Shown here in pieces: positions 36,101 through 48,939 of a stretch of DNA of 64,000 nucleotides. The number at the start of each line of letters is the position of its first letter. Within the stretch, counting starts at the first letter, position 1. The stretch spans positions 1 to 64,000 of the forward strand of contig JACGCK010000056.1 in NCBI GenBank assembly GCA_014925825.1, read 5' to 3'. The notes beneath the pieces were generated by a model. It had not been told where the DNA came from, made no database searches, and saw only the letters and a program-made list of their open reading frames with translations. The position numbers and the translations under genes were made by a program. The DNA is from Pholiota molesta (lineage: Eukaryota > Basidiomycota > Agaricomycetes > Agaricales > Strophariaceae).

Positions 36101-39100
36101 ACTTCTGAGGCAAGAAGTCTCGTAAGTCTAAGGCCTTTGGTTCTTCGTCATCTAATGAAGGAAGAACAAGCGAGGTCATGTTCTTTCGAATGATTTGCAC
36201 ATCTTGAAGATTTCTTTTAAGCATTGAAAGAAAAAACATATTCTGCGCCACTCGAATCATGGAGATAGACATTAAACGAGAAGACATTGAACGAGAAGAA
36301 ACTGGCTCGAAGGGATTGTCAGATGATCCAAGATTGCGCGGAAACATTGGTCCCTTGGGTGCGATTGAGGAAAACCACAGAGAGCCAGTGGGAATGACCA
36401 AATGTTCGATTTTGGCCCGTCGAATCTCTCTCATAGACATGCCGCTGACTTGTGTTGCGAGGCTCGACATAATGGGCAGTACGAGTCCAAAATCTTCCAG
36501 TGCATCTGGGGTTTCCTCGTGTTTCGCAAGAAATTTCAGAAAGCCAGCTAGATTGTTGAAGATATTGTGTACCAGAGGGGGCGGTAACATCCGCCGAACA
36601 TGCATCAGCGCTGCGAAGGTCGATATGGCCCGTTTGATATCTTTGTGCTCTCCTACAAGGAGATCGAAAAAAGGGCGAGTAAGGAGAGCTGGATCATTTC
36701 TCATCAAGTCCAACAATGTCGTACGAGCTGCTGACGCGACGGCAAAGTTGGAATCAAACACTAGATTGCAAAGGCGGGGGAAAATGAGGGTCAGGGGCGG
36801 AACAAATACTGCTCTGCGTTTAACGCCGTTCGTCGGGCCTCCAGAACTACTGTTCCGGCGCAAGAGGGTAGAAAACTCGTCAGGCTGTGGTATTTGTTGT
36901 AGATTTTCCCGTTGGGCGCGAAATTTTCTTGGGCTATGTTGAGGGCTCCCATTAGGGCTTGGTGGAGCACCTGCAGTCAAATCCGACGTCCCTACTTCTT
37001 GGCGATCCCATTGGGCCACTGGTAGTATCGAAAATGGTGTCTTGATCCATTCTTGTCGAGGATCAACGATTGCTGCATCTTCTTCTGCCCAACCAAGGTC
37101 TGCAAGGCGCTTCCTCAATTCCAAAGGCACATCATCCTTGTCTTTGGTCTCATTTGTTTCCTCGGATGAGATGTAGAGGCCGCTGCCTATATCCGTGGCA
37201 ATAAAAGGGAGTGCAGGACGGCTCAATTTGAATGGGCGATGAGTTCGATCGGCGACAAAATTCTGGTTCATGATCTGGAATCGCCAATTAATCAAAACGC
37301 CAATCTTGCGGATTGCCTCCAGGCGAGTCATATCATCGGACCTTACATATCATAAGATTTTCGAAATCCGACTGGGCATATCAAGACAACTCACGTCTGC
37401 ATATCAACTTCAATCATGGCCAGAACATCCATAGGAGTTTTTTCTGCGCATTGCATGAGCATAAAACAAGCCTGAAGGTAGGTTAGCTTGACAATATTTA
37501 AGTTTCACTTAGACGTACTGCAGCAGTTGAAGAGGAATCTACGTTGTCGAATAGGCAATGCTGCCATAATTGAGGCCCCAAAGTTCGGCAGTCTTCCTCA
37601 GAAATCAGATTCGATATTGCAACGAAAAGTTTCAATGCTTTTGACAGATATCCTTTCGAAAGCGAATCTATGAATTTGCGATGTTGTATGTAAGTGGCTG
37701 CGAGATCGAGTTCCTGGCCATTATCGGAGGCGTCTGAGGGCGTTTGTTTTGGTACATTGGCAGCCACTATTGACATCCGACGCTACAGAAGGATCAATCT
37801 CCTATCTATAACAGAATTTATTTTCCGAATAAATTTCTTACCTTATGATTGAGCTGAACACCTTCATGTGCACTCAGGTACAGACCTTGTACGCGTTCCA
37901 CTGAACTCGTCACATCTTTTTCAAAATCGCCTATATCTTCGTCGGAAATGTAGTCGTCAAACCACTTCAGAGTACGTGAAACCCAAGGTGCTCTGGAGAA
38001 ATAAACCATGTTAAGAAAACTTCTTATGAAATTTGAAATAAGTCACCTACGGCTTGAGTGAGCGCCCTAGAAGCCTAAACTCACGAAAAATGATACAAAA
38101 TAGCATTCGCTGCGATGGCGGCAGAGACTTCGATCGTTCCTAAAATTATGGATACCGAGTCAGAAGAAAAACGATTCATCAGGTGGATATATGCGCACCT
38201 GAAATTCAATCATCGACCAAAGGCGGGCTTCTAATGCGGTCACGAACCTAATAGATTCAGCGGCAGAAGCATCCACTGGGACCTGAGAAGCTTCCCTCTG
38301 ATGTCTGAGAAGGTGTATCTGGCCCGTCAATTCGACCAATAATACCAATTGTCCCAGGCGAGCGACGCCCCATTGACCTTGGGTAGCGTCCGGTCTCGAG
38401 TCCTTTGCAGAGCCGAGAAGTGCAAAGCACATCATATCGACATCTCGCAACCAATAGTCTTTGACATATTTGGAATGAACTTGCAAAGTACACAGGTGAT
38501 TGGCCACGACAACTTCCTTATCAGATGCTGCGCAAGCGAAGAGGGGCTTGAAGAACACCAGAGGAAGTGCCCGTGATAATGAAGTGAGGAATTCTGAAAT
38601 TCGGGGAGATGGATAGGGAGGAGGGCGCTCGACCAATTGCTAACAACGGGGTTAAATCAATACGATCGACCCGTCAGCATGGCCATTCACTCACATCATT
38701 GAGGATAGGGGAGATGAAAGAAAATATGGGTTTCTTGATATTCTCTGGCAAATGCTTCAACAGCGACGACAAGATACGTATCGACATGGTCCAATCTGTC
38801 GAAATCTGACATTGAAAATTAATCGACAACTAATTATCTCAACGAAAGTGGAACTTACAACTTGGGACACTGCTTTCTCCAGAACAAATTTCCAAGGCGA
38901 ATTATCGCCGGAGCTATACCACTGACACAATGTGTCTATAGCCCATTTGACGGCTTGCTGAAGTTCATCGCCTGATTCGAAGTTCTGAGTTGTCGAAGGA
39001 CTGGTAGCTCCAAATACGTCCATCCTCGGACTGCTTCTAAATTTTGGGCCGCCGATATCTGCATTTAAACAAATCAGCTCCAAGAGAATTCGTGCTACAT

Positions 39101-41040
39101 GCTTCCGTGTTTCAAGAACCAAGTTTTCAGCCAATTCTGTGTTTCTATCCAAAGCTTCCGCTTCAGGGATAACTCTTGTCTGCAAAATGAAAACAATCTC
39201 TGCGACAATAGAAAAATTCCCAGAAGAATTGCCGAGAGCTTCCGTAGACGAAGTAGTAGACGACGATGATGGCAAACGAGAATGTTGGATGACTATCGGC
39301 GACGCTGCTGAAGAGTATTGTGCAATGAAGGCACCGAGAAGTGGATGGGCGAGGCGACAAAAGCTGCTGAGTTTGCGGCAGCAGATAGCAGCTTGTAAGG
39401 TTGACCATGTCTCAAATTTAGGAAGCGGCCAATATTGCTAACATAAATGAAGTTAGGTCGAGTCTCAAAAGGAAAAGCAAAGGACTACTTGCCTCGATTA
39501 CGTTGCACAAAAGCCATTCTCCAGTCCCAGGGGCATTCTCGATTGTCATTATTAGAGATTCCGAGAACAACGCTCGCGGAATGCTGCCGATATTTCGTCT
39601 ATCCACTGTTCCCAGCTCCGCGCCATAGACTTCCTCAACTCTGTCATCTTCAACCTCTCCTAATGATCCCGACAAAAAGTGCGGTACTAAGTCTTGGACA
39701 AGGTTGATATCTGGATGAGGAGGGTTTTGAAAATTGGCTGATGCGAATGTAAATCCTTTCGAAGACTTGAACATTGGGGTTTGAGAATAAACATTGTTTC
39801 CAATCGTAGACGAAGTTGTTGAGGAGCGATAAAGGGCGGCCAGCAGCAGCAGTAATCCACTTGCAATGGATTGGTAGCCTTGTGTGGATAGGAGAATCTG
39901 GCGCCTGTCCCCTGGTACAAGGAGACGCCACAACAAGCCCAAAATTCGTGTCCGTATGCTACTTGGCAAAATGCTCCCAGCGGCTCTTGTACACCATAAG
40001 CATCGTTCGACAGTGGCTGCCTCGTCAGCTGGTGTCCAACTATTTGCTACTAATTCAAAGGTCTCCGTGGCAGTAGTCCGTTCCTCTTCGACTCTCGTGT
40101 GCGGATACTTCGTTGGCGTAAGGAAGGGACATAGCAGAGTCGCCAGGACTTGACTTTCATGGGGTAGATGGAGAGTGTCGAGATGAATTGATTCGCCGGA
40201 ATGGTAGACGAGAATCTGATAGAGGAATCGCAGCGAAGGTCCATTCGGGGCGGGTGGAATTGCTGAAGCCAGCGACGACGTTGAAACTGACTGCGGTCGT
40301 CGTAAATAATCAGTTTTCTTCCCTGCAGCCATCGAAGAAGAGGCCATAGTTCCAGTGGCCGTTAATGTCATCGTAGATCCCTCTTTCGATGATTTCAGCT
40401 GTTCTGGATATCGTGCAAGGGAACATGCGCGCAGAAGTTCCTCGCCCAACTTCCGGGTATCATTTCCTACATCCCTCGCCTGCTCGACGACATGTCTGAA
40501 TCCAAGTCTCGCTAACCGAGAAGGTTTCGGTGTGGTGGATCGTGAAGGGAAGCCGTCGCGTATAGAGGATTGGGCCGAAGGTGGGCGTTGTGGAGGTGTT
40601 GGTGGCCTTGGAGAAGCTGAGATCACATGCCGCCTTAGACTGTCCCAGCGCGCTCTGCTTAATGGAGTAGAGGGAGCAGATTCCGAAGCAAAGGTCCTCA
40701 ACGGAACGGCCGCATTAGCATTCGGTCGGACGGGTTCAAGCTTGGAACTTCCAGGTGTGGTCTGCCCCGAGAACTGGGTTGTGGCAGAATCCGGCGTAGG
40801 GTCTGTTGACCGCCTGCTAATCTTTGGAGCGTAGATAATATCTTGGCCTTCCTCAACAGTTTCTTCTACATTCGAAAGTTCGAAAGGATTCAACGGGGGT
40901 GCCGCCTGCGCATCATAGCCAGCACCTGATTGTCGCGACGAGCTCGACGACTTGTTAGAATCGAAAGAAAATAGACGTCGAGGTCTTGGGCGTCTGAGTT
41001 CAGGATTGTGGTTTTCATTGGTTTCGCCTTTCGCAGGCAT
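33115..41040 (-). CDS. very large conserved fungal protein, tentatively UNC80-like
   Basis: About ten exons; the first nine junctions are phase-consistent: 39493-41040, 38859-39437, 38695-38805, 38199-38639, then four short exons, then 35841-37331 and 33115-35830 (approximate), giving about 2,500 aa. The start is MPAKGETNENHNPELRRPR. The N-terminus is Ser/Pro-rich and basic; the rest is helical and HEAT-like without catalytic motifs. Blocks such as LINWRFQIMNQNFVADRTHR, MPALVKVYAETPSHPGIRNA and the acidic end ESKDLLEEFEESFGLDEDS remind me of fungal proteins annotated with the UNC80 C-terminal domain. In animals UNC80 is a scaffold of the NALCN channel, and fungal Cch1 is related to NALCN, so a channel-associated role is possible but speculative. 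The first intron (39438-39492) has a GC donor. Confidence 0.6.
39438..39492 (-). other. GC-AG intron in the large UNC80-like gene
   Basis: The exon reading ...CNVIE (ending GAG at 39493) joins in phase 0 to QYWPLPKFETWSTL (from 39437). The only donor that keeps this phase is GCAAGT; the acceptor is TTAG. Length 55 bp is normal here. GC-AG is the commonest non-GT class in eukaryotes, with a strong GCAAGT consensus as seen. Confidence 0.6.
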
Positions 41041-41344
41041 GGGTGTCAAGAAGGCGTTGGCAGTTGCTTAACGTCATTGGTATGTAGTGTAGCGATTAGA
41101 TATATATTCTCCCACGGTCAATCATACTGTACTGAGGCTTGATCAAAATGTAGGAATTCAAAGTAAGTGCTTTAAAGCACTAAGCATATGTGAAATTCAA
41201 ACTACTTCAGTACATAGATTGTGTCCACAGTCCGATGTGAGCGATTGTTGTTTTCCACTAAACCAAAAGTATCAAACATAGAAAACTAAACTTGTAATAG
41301 TACAGTGATTCGTAACGCTTGTCAGAGGATGATTTACCAAGTAG

Positions 41345-42677
41345 TTATAAGCTCTTCAGCCATATGTTGATCTCCTTGAGCGTATTGGTCCTGTCAGGCT
41401 CATGCCAAGCAAAAGCGATGTAATCGTGAACGCCGTCCGGTGCTTCAAAAAAACGAACTTGATCTCCCAAGTCTTTAGTCATACGTTCCTTGAGGGTGAT
41501 GATCGAGTCGTAGAGAACCTCGACGCTACCGGCGACAATGAATGTAGGAGGGAAGTTTTTGAAATCGACAACAAGATTCGGGTCCAGAGAGGCAGGAGAT
41601 ATATAAGGATTGGTTTCCAAGATTCCTGCCCCATGGGGGGCACTGATTGCTTCCTTCGCATAACGTGAATCGCCTTCATTGAGATTACCAAGGTAGTCTA
41701 TGTCGACGAATTTAATGGCTGAGCCGTCAGCAAGGGACTGCGTTGTAGTTCCCATATCAACCCATGGTGAGAGTAGAATAAGAGCGCCTGGAGGGCCAGG
41801 CAACTTGACCTCGGTGGAACCTTGGTAATCAGTGAGATAGCGAGTCAAGGCATGTGCTAGATTTCCGCCCGCAGAGTCGCCAGAAATGATTATGTTCTCG
41901 GGAGCGAATCCAACCACATTGACGAGATAATTGTAGCCAGCAAGGGCATCGATAAGCTGGGTGGGGAATGGGTGGGCAGGTTCAAATGGTGGGCCTGAAG
42001 TGAGGCGATATTCGATGGAAAAGACACGTTGGATGCTGTCAAACTCCTTCAGATAACCCTTTGTGATATCCGCCGTCGGATCTTTAGGATGGGCTGAAAG
42101 ACGAACGTAAGCCCCGCCATGGCATTGCAAGATGACTTTCTCCCCTGGCTGAGCAGGAGCAGCCGTTTCAATGTTGGAGCCCGTCTTGTGGACCCAATAT
42201 CCAGGAATACGGATCGAAGAAACGTCCGCAACCTCTGCCCAGTGTTTGAGTTCTCCTCCAACCAGTTCGTTTACAGGTTCAACCCAAACACCTCTAGCAT
42301 CTGTGGAAATAGCAGTATGGTCCGGAATCGCGACAGGCCAACCAGCTCTATAAGTTCAATCCAGTTAAAACATAGTATATGCAGTGAATACAATGGAAAC
42401 ATACTGGGTTGCCATACTCAGGATTGTTCGAAATGTGTTCACCATGAACGCTCGCTTTAAACTCCATGTTTTCACGGGACGCCATGACCTGTAATGAATT
42501 GTTAGCTCCCTCCATCCCTACACTTCCATCGGTGGCCAGGAAAGGTGCGAGATTTACCGACGCTCACCTTGGTATGTAAAATACAAACCACAGCGGAAAT
42601 CGAACCAAGACTAAGAACGTCAGCTGGAATATCCAATAAAATGTCTTCATAGGCTGTTTCCTGTAGGCGTACATCAT
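41345..42677 (-). CDS. alpha/beta-hydrolase (HSL/lipase-esterase type), tandem copy 1, intact
   Basis: Three exons on the minus strand. The first (start 42677) encodes MMYAYRKQPMKTFYWIFQLT and a hydrophobic helix (FLVLVRFPLWFVFYI) that would anchor the N-terminus in a membrane. The second has WSLKRAFMVNTFRTILSMAT; the third carries the catalytic domain: oxyanion HGGAYVRLSAHP, nucleophile elbow GDSAGGNLAHALTRY, LLSPWVDMG, the Asp region VLYDSIITLKERM and the His region APDGVHDYIAFAWHEP, ending NIWLKSL. This is the HSL-like (alpha/beta-hydrolase-3) family of esterases and lipases. No frame damage. Copies 2 and 3 lie immediately upstream on the same strand. Confidence 0.88.
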
Positions 42678-43223
42678 GCTGGGGGAAGAAAGCAAATACC
42701 GAACGAGGCGCAACGCTAGCTTAAGAAGCAGAAGGTCGTTCCAACCATTCGGCCGTGCCAAATGCTTGGTACCCTGAGGGCGTTAGAGGGCGTTAGCCCA
42801 AAATTTTTACCAAAATTAATGGTCGAGGCATGTTGGAGGCATGGGACGAGGTCTTGAGGCCTTGAGGGCTGACACCTGTCAAATAGTTCGTGGTATGTGA
42901 GGAAAAGTGAATGAAGAGGTGTGAAGATGATGATGATAAGGACGCCGCATCGCGAGGTACGCGCGAGATAGCGAGATGATCGTTCTTTGCTGGTTCTCTG
43001 TAAAGAAGGATCCCTTTTAACATCATCGTTTAAAATATATATTCCCACAATCATGTAGGCTAAAACTTGGCTAAAACACTGAACGTTGAATGTTTTGAAC
43101 CTTCACAGATGTGCTTCAAAACCGACTGTGCACATATAGATTTGGTATGGTACACATGCCCGCCTCCTAGGTACCAGGCCTGAAATATGAATGCGGTTTA
43201 CCCACATTTTATACAAGAAGTGT

Positions 43224-44542
43224 CTACAATGTCTTTAGCCATTGATTGATCTCCTTCATCGTATTAGTCCTCTCGGGCTCATGCCAAGTGAAGATCAGGT
43301 AGTCGTGAACGCCGTCTGGGGCTTCAAAGTACCTGACTTTGTCCCCCAAATCTTTCGCCATGCGCTCCTTGAGGGTAATAATCGAGTCATAGAGGACCTC
43401 CGCACCACCTGCGACAATAAACGTAGGAGGAAACTTCTTGAAATCGACAACGAGGGCTGGATCGAGAGAGGCAGGAGAAATATAAGGATTGGTTTCCAAA
43501 ATTCCCAATCCATGGGGCCCGCTGAACGCCGCCTTTGCATAACGTGCATCGCCTTGGGGATCACCGATGTAGTCTGAAGCGCGGGACGTAGTGGCTGATC
43601 CATCAACGAGAGATTGTGTGGTGATTCCCATATCGATCCATGGCGAGAGCAGAATAAGGCCGCCTGGGGGCTAAGCGTCTTCAGCTCAGTCGACCCTTGA
43701 TACTCGGTGAGATAGCGAGTTAAGGCGTGTGCTAAATTTCCACCCGCAGAATCGCCAGACAGAAAAATGTTTTCAGGGGCGAATCCAACGACATTGACGA
43801 GATAATTGTAGCCAGCAAGGGCGTCGATAAGTTGAGTGGGGAATGGGTGGACAGGTTTGAATGGCGGGCCTGAAGTCAAACGGTATTCGAGGGAAAAGAC
43901 ACGTTGGATGCTGTCCAGTTCCTTCACATAACCCTTTGCAATATGTGCTGTCGGGTCTTTTGGGTGTGCTGATAGACGAATGTAAGCACCGCCGTGGAAT
44001 TGCAAGATGACTTTCTCCCCTGGCCGAGCAGGAGCACCCGTTTCGATCTTGGAACCCTTCTTATGAATCCAATAACCTGGGATACGAATCGAAGAGACAT
44101 CCGCAATGTCCGCCCAAATTTTGAGGTCTCCTGTGACGAGCTCGTTTGCGGTTCAACCCAGACACCCCTGACACCGAGTCCTTTGCTAATGGCAGTATGG
44201 TCTGGCGCGGGAATGGGCGGACCAGCTCTGTAGATTCAACGTCGTTAAAGAGTAGTATTTCCAGAAACATAAGAGAAACTACTGAGCTGATATGTCCATC
44301 ACTTTCCGGATTGTGTTCACCAGGACTGTTCGCTTCAAGCTCCAGGTCTTTCGGGGACGCGATGATCTGGTATGGTCTTTCAGCTTTTGCGCAACGACGT
44401 GATCCACCCTAAGATGCAGACGAATCACCCACCTCGGGATATTGAGTGCGATCCATAGTGGAAATCGGACTATTGCCAGAGTGACAAGCTGCACTAGCCA
44501 GTACAATGACTTGATAGGCTGCTTCCTGTATGGGTATGCCAT
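43224..44542 (-). CDS. alpha/beta-hydrolase, tandem copy 2, interrupted by two single-base deletions
   Basis: The gene shares copy 1's exon layout: start at 44542 (MAYPYRKQPIKSLYWLVQLV), an N-terminal hydrophobic helix, HGGAYIRLSAHP, GDSAGGNLAHALTRY, LSPW-like, VLYDSIITLKERM and VHDYLIFTWHEP, end NQWLKTL. Alignment by eye to copy 1 shows that one base is missing near 44149-44152 (after VWVEP) and another near 43666-43670 (a run of five G on the plus strand, where the family needs six). Either the copy is a young pseudogene or the runs were undercalled. Apart from the shifts, the catalytic triad and oxyanion residues are all present. Regulation cannot be judged. Confidence 0.75.
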
Positions 44543-45138
44543 GATGGGGGAGGAAGAAAGGATCCTCTGAGTCGCGGTGTGAAATCATATACGTTTCTCT
44601 CGTGAATTTGAGATTGGTATAATCATATGGATGATCCAAGCATAGGAAAGTATAGCACCCGTGCCGAAACAGTTGGTATCTGTGCAGTGTGTTATAGTTT
44701 TAGGCTATCTCAGGCTATCTCGCAGAAAAATCAACTGACACGTACACCTCTACTTCAACTGTTCGGGATAGAATCTATAAGAACGGGTGTAAGCATGAAA
44801 AACAGCAAACGATGCTGGGTATAGCCAGTTGAAGGTGTCCTGCCATGGGCATGGCCCCATTGATCGGACGGTCGCGTGATCACAGGAACATACGTCATAC
44901 GCGCGCGACGCGACGCGCGTTGGTCCAGGTTGGTTCGCACTCCTAATGATATCCTTGGTATGTACACGGTCAATTTTCTGGAGATAGGACTAAGTGACCA
45001 ATTATTGCTACATGATTGATTATACATGGGGCAATATAAGTATAAGTACATCATCTCAAATACTAAGTACACGACATCTGACATCGAATAACATACAACC
45101 TACTGCCATCATTGTACATTGGAACTACACTCCCATAC

Positions 45139-46479
45139 TCATGTTGCATGGATCCATTTGTTGATTGCCTTATACGTATCCATTCTCTCTGGCTCATGCC
45201 ATGCAAAAAGTAAGTAGTCATGGATAGCATCTGGAGCTTCGTGATAGTGCACCTTTCCTTCCCCGGGTTTAACCCCATCACCTTCACCCAAATCCTCGAC
45301 CATGCGCCTTTTAAGGGTGAGAATAGAGTCATATATAATTTCCGATCCTCCTGACACGATGAACGTCCTAGGGAATCCTTTGAAATTGACACTCAACGAT
45401 TGATGCAGGAGGCAGGAGAGATGTATTCATTCGTCTGGGCAGCACCCAACCCATGAGGGCCGCAGAAAGCAGCTTCCGCCCAAGGAATGCCATCGCTGGT
45501 GTCCAGGTAATCTGTCACGCTATTCGTCTTGACTGAGGCATTGGGTATATTGTCGTGGCTTCCACCCAGATCCACCCACGGCGACAGCAAGATGAGCGCA
45601 GATGGAGGCTGGGTAAACTTGGAACATCGGCCGCCCCATGGTACTCGACGAGGTAACGGGTGAGAGCATGCGCAAGATTGCCACCAGCAGAGTCACCTGA
45701 GACGATGATGTTTTCGGGCGCGAATCCGACGACGTTCACGAGATAGTTATAGCCAGCCAATGCGTCGATGAGCTGTGTGGGGAAGGGAAAGGCTACGGCG
45801 TATGGTTTGGTAGAAGCCAGGCGATATTCAATGGAGAAGACACGCTGAACGGTGTCAATGTGTTGGACATAACCTTTGGAAATCGCTGCTGTGATGTCCT
45901 TCGGGTTGGCCGAAAGTCGAACATATGCACCACCGTGAAGCTGGTAGATAACTTTCTCGCCTGGTTGTGGTGCAGACCCAACCTTGATGAAGGTGCCCTT
46001 CTTGTGTACCCAGTATCCCGGTAGACGAACCGAGGATACCTGTGCAATAGCCGCCCATGTCTTGAGCTTCCCTGTAACGAGGTGGCCGGCTGCTCCAACC
46101 CATACTCCGTTCATATTAGCGCCAGGAACAATAGCCCTATGGTCCGCCTCAGTCAGGAGTGGCCCAACGCTGCATAAAACAAGTTATGAGTAAATAAGTA
46201 ACAGGACAAGTCGCAACACATACTTGTTGGAAAGGACATTCACCAGCCTGATTATGTTCGCCAGCATTGCACGCTTCCATGTCCAAGTTCTCTTCGGACG
46301 AAATGCCCTGTGAAGTATTGGCGTGCTCAGCTCGTGAGGTTAGAGCGACATGGTCGAAGGATTATTCACCTAGGTATATTGAAGACAGCCCATAGAGGAA
46401 AACGAACAAATATAGAAAGTATAAGCTGATAGGTCAAATACAAGCCTTTAAGAGGCTGGCGACGGAAGGCGTATGGCAT
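45139..46479 (-). CDS. alpha/beta-hydrolase, tandem copy 3, interrupted by two single-base deletions
   Basis: Most divergent of the three. Start at 46479 (MPYAFRRQPLKGLYLTYQLI) with a hydrophobic N-terminal helix, a second exon (FRPKRTWTWKRAMLANIIRL), then GVWVGAAGHLVTGKLKTW, oxyanion HGGAYVRLSANP, nucleophile GDSAGGNLAHALTRY, LLSPWVDLGG, the Asp region IIYDSILTLKRRM and the His region APDAIHDYLLFAWHEP, ending NKWIHAT. A linker of about ten extra residues (LGEGDGVKPGEGK) precedes the His region. Frame is lost near 45619-45622 and again near 45407-45412; adding one base at each restores full family similarity. The same alternatives apply as for copy 2. Confidence 0.75.
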
Positions 46480-48939
46480 TCTTGGAGGATGTTGGGGAAG
46501 GGAATGAAATGCATGTAGCCTTAAGCATGAGATATCGCGCGCGGGGTCCGGAGTGTGCCAAATAGTCTGAGGACCCAGATCCGGTAGCAATAACAGCGCC
46601 TTTCCTCTTCAAGTTATCCCTCGGCGCTCGGAGATTGTGGAAAACATATGGCCACCAGTTAGAACAGCGTGTCTCCGAAGTTCTGCAAACATTTCTACGC
46701 CATACATCGTAATCTCAGAAGTAAATATTTCAGTACCAACGAGTTGAAGAACCCAAACCCTCAAGTTGCTTCCAAATCAAATAATATGTGGGATACACGA
46801 ACCTGCTTTTGTAGGCTTACTTATCTTTGCTAAAGACTTGTCGAAATTCGAAACACTAGACATTGGAGCGCCTGCAGAGTCGACATTCACTTTCAAGAGA
46901 GAAATGTGGCCACCGCCTTTAACAAGCCGAATCACGGGTTTCAATCAATTTCTTGCACAAGTACTACTACTTACCTTCATTGCAACGAGAGCGGGGCACG
47001 CCATTTTTTATACAGCGCCAGTGCAATGACCTCTGCAAATAACTCGATGAGTTAAGGTTAAAGGCCTAGTGTATTAGTCTAGTAGTAGTCTGTTGATCCT
47101 CGTGGGTTGCTGGAGCTTCGTGGCCTTGTTAAAAATAATATCAAAGGCATATGCTGGATATTTATCACATGTGGGATGCATATTCGTCACCTATGGATTC
47201 TGGATATCGTTTTCCGTCCTTCTCACCCAGAATATCACTTGCAACAGGCCATGTCCGATTCCAGCGTAAGTAATTCCAGACATATTGAATATTACTTCTC
47301 TCAAATTGATGTTTCTTACCTTACGCTGGGATTGACTGTGTTCTCTCCACAGAATCGGCATCGGTCTCGACGTCAAGGAACTATGGTCTGCAAAGATGAC
47401 TGATCCGCTTGCCTTTTATGTTTGTATATATCTTACCAAGTAGGATAGGCCTTCTATTTCCCGGTCTGAATTTTCCATACGTTACAAAGAATATTTTTTG
47501 CTTATAAACTGCCATAGATACGCGTATCCTGGCCATTCAATATTTCGGGCAACTGAAGAAAGCGATAAGAAGCAATTCACAGGGCCAACGCATGCGACTT
47601 GCTCTGTGAGATTCTAAGTGCTAAATCAAAAATATGCTGGAAGAACTCAGTAAACTGTCTGGCGACGCTGACAACAATATAAGCGCCGTGAAACGAGAAA
47701 AATAATTGTGAATATAAATTTTGCGAATGCAGGTGGTTGCGGGGAGGCGGCTGGATCTGAACAGAGAAATTCTTTCTTACATCCTACGGCTTTCGTGCTC
47801 AGGGCCATTGATCATACTGCTCCGCGTACCATTTTGAACGCGTCTCTCCTTACCCATTCTAAAGTTAGGGGTTTGTACCGCCAATCTATATTTGGACTTT
47901 TATTTTTGGCTACATACCGACAGTTCGTGTGACTCTGGTGTGACCTCTGTGACGCAGCATTTCTTCCACAACACCGCCGATCCAGCAACCGCTGCAGTCG
48001 AGTTTCCTGCCAATGTCGCGGAGTATCCTGCTTATTCCGGCTTTGGACGATGGAATATGATTAAATTTATCGTATGTTCTGCTCTGTCGCCTGTTTGTGT
48101 CAAAGGTCGCGTCTATTCTCGAGACCCAAACATATTTCTGGAGCGGTGGTACACGGAGGCATGGGACTCCTTAGCAAGCACTGGATGGCGTAATTCAATG
48201 TTTCCCATACGCAAAAGCTTCGGTTACGAATGCCAGGTCTAGCAGCAAGTCCAACAATGTGGGTACAGCATTTGTGAGCACATGGTTTCTTTGTCTTCAA
48301 CTCTCAACGCGTATTCAAGCTACATACGACAGATCCTTTCGTAGATCATGTCATCCTGTTGCAAGTCCGAAACATCTCTCTCTATGCCTTACATTTTGAC
48401 AGCCTTTCTGACGTCGGTGTCATAGAACTGAAGCCCGTACGCCGTTTCTGCTACTGCGCTACATGCTGACCCATGTCTTGTAACTTCTAATAGTTTATTT
48501 CTTCTTCTAGCCACGACTACACCCATGCGATTCAGGGTGGATCTGTGTGGTAGACATCAGATTGCTATATTCTTCGAAGTGTGCATCGGCTTCGAACCAT
48601 TTCGCACATACATTCGTTGGGTAATACGCCGAGACGCGCAATGAAGCTCTCTCAAATCCTTAGTTGAGCCTCGGCTTGAGCCTATCCCAGGTATGTCGTG
48701 AGCTTTTGTAATTGCTAAATCCAACTGTTATACATACCAGCCAAAATTGCTTCAATTTGGGGGATTTTAGAGGCTATATAAGACGCCTGTTTTGCCAGAC
48801 AATGCATCAGCAAATCGTTCTTCCACAAAAAAAAAACTTGTTCTTCACACCTATAGATCGAAACAACAGGTAATCCTTTCGCTATATATATTGCGTTCAT
48901 TTGCTAAATCAAATTTCAGTGTGATTTCAGGACTACACT
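46480..48939. other. intergenic stretch, one unassigned open frame
   Basis: This holds the promoter of hydrolase copy 3 (left) and of the GMC gene (right). A plus-strand frame at 47892-48242 (117 codons; includes QHFFHNTADPATAAVEFPAN) reads like coding sequence in places but I could not find start, splice partners or a family. A gene relic is possible. Confidence 0.35.
48775..48781 (+). promoter_or_regulatory. TATA box of the GMC oxidoreductase gene
   Basis: TATATAA lies 159 bp upstream of the GMC start codon (48940), following a run of sequence without genes. Spacing is plausible for a fungal core promoter plus 5' leader. Assigned by motif and position only. Confidence 0.5.

Noticed and set aside
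33142..41000. Plus-strand frames of 60-227 codons opposite the giant gene (e.g. 36259-36942)
   Set aside because: They are antisense shadows of a phase-consistent minus-strand gene and lack domains.
43630..45625. Frame shifts in hydrolase copies 2 and 3 explained as introns
   Set aside because: The only GT-AG pairs near these sites would leave introns of under 40 bp or remove conserved residues; adding one base restores the family sequence exactly.
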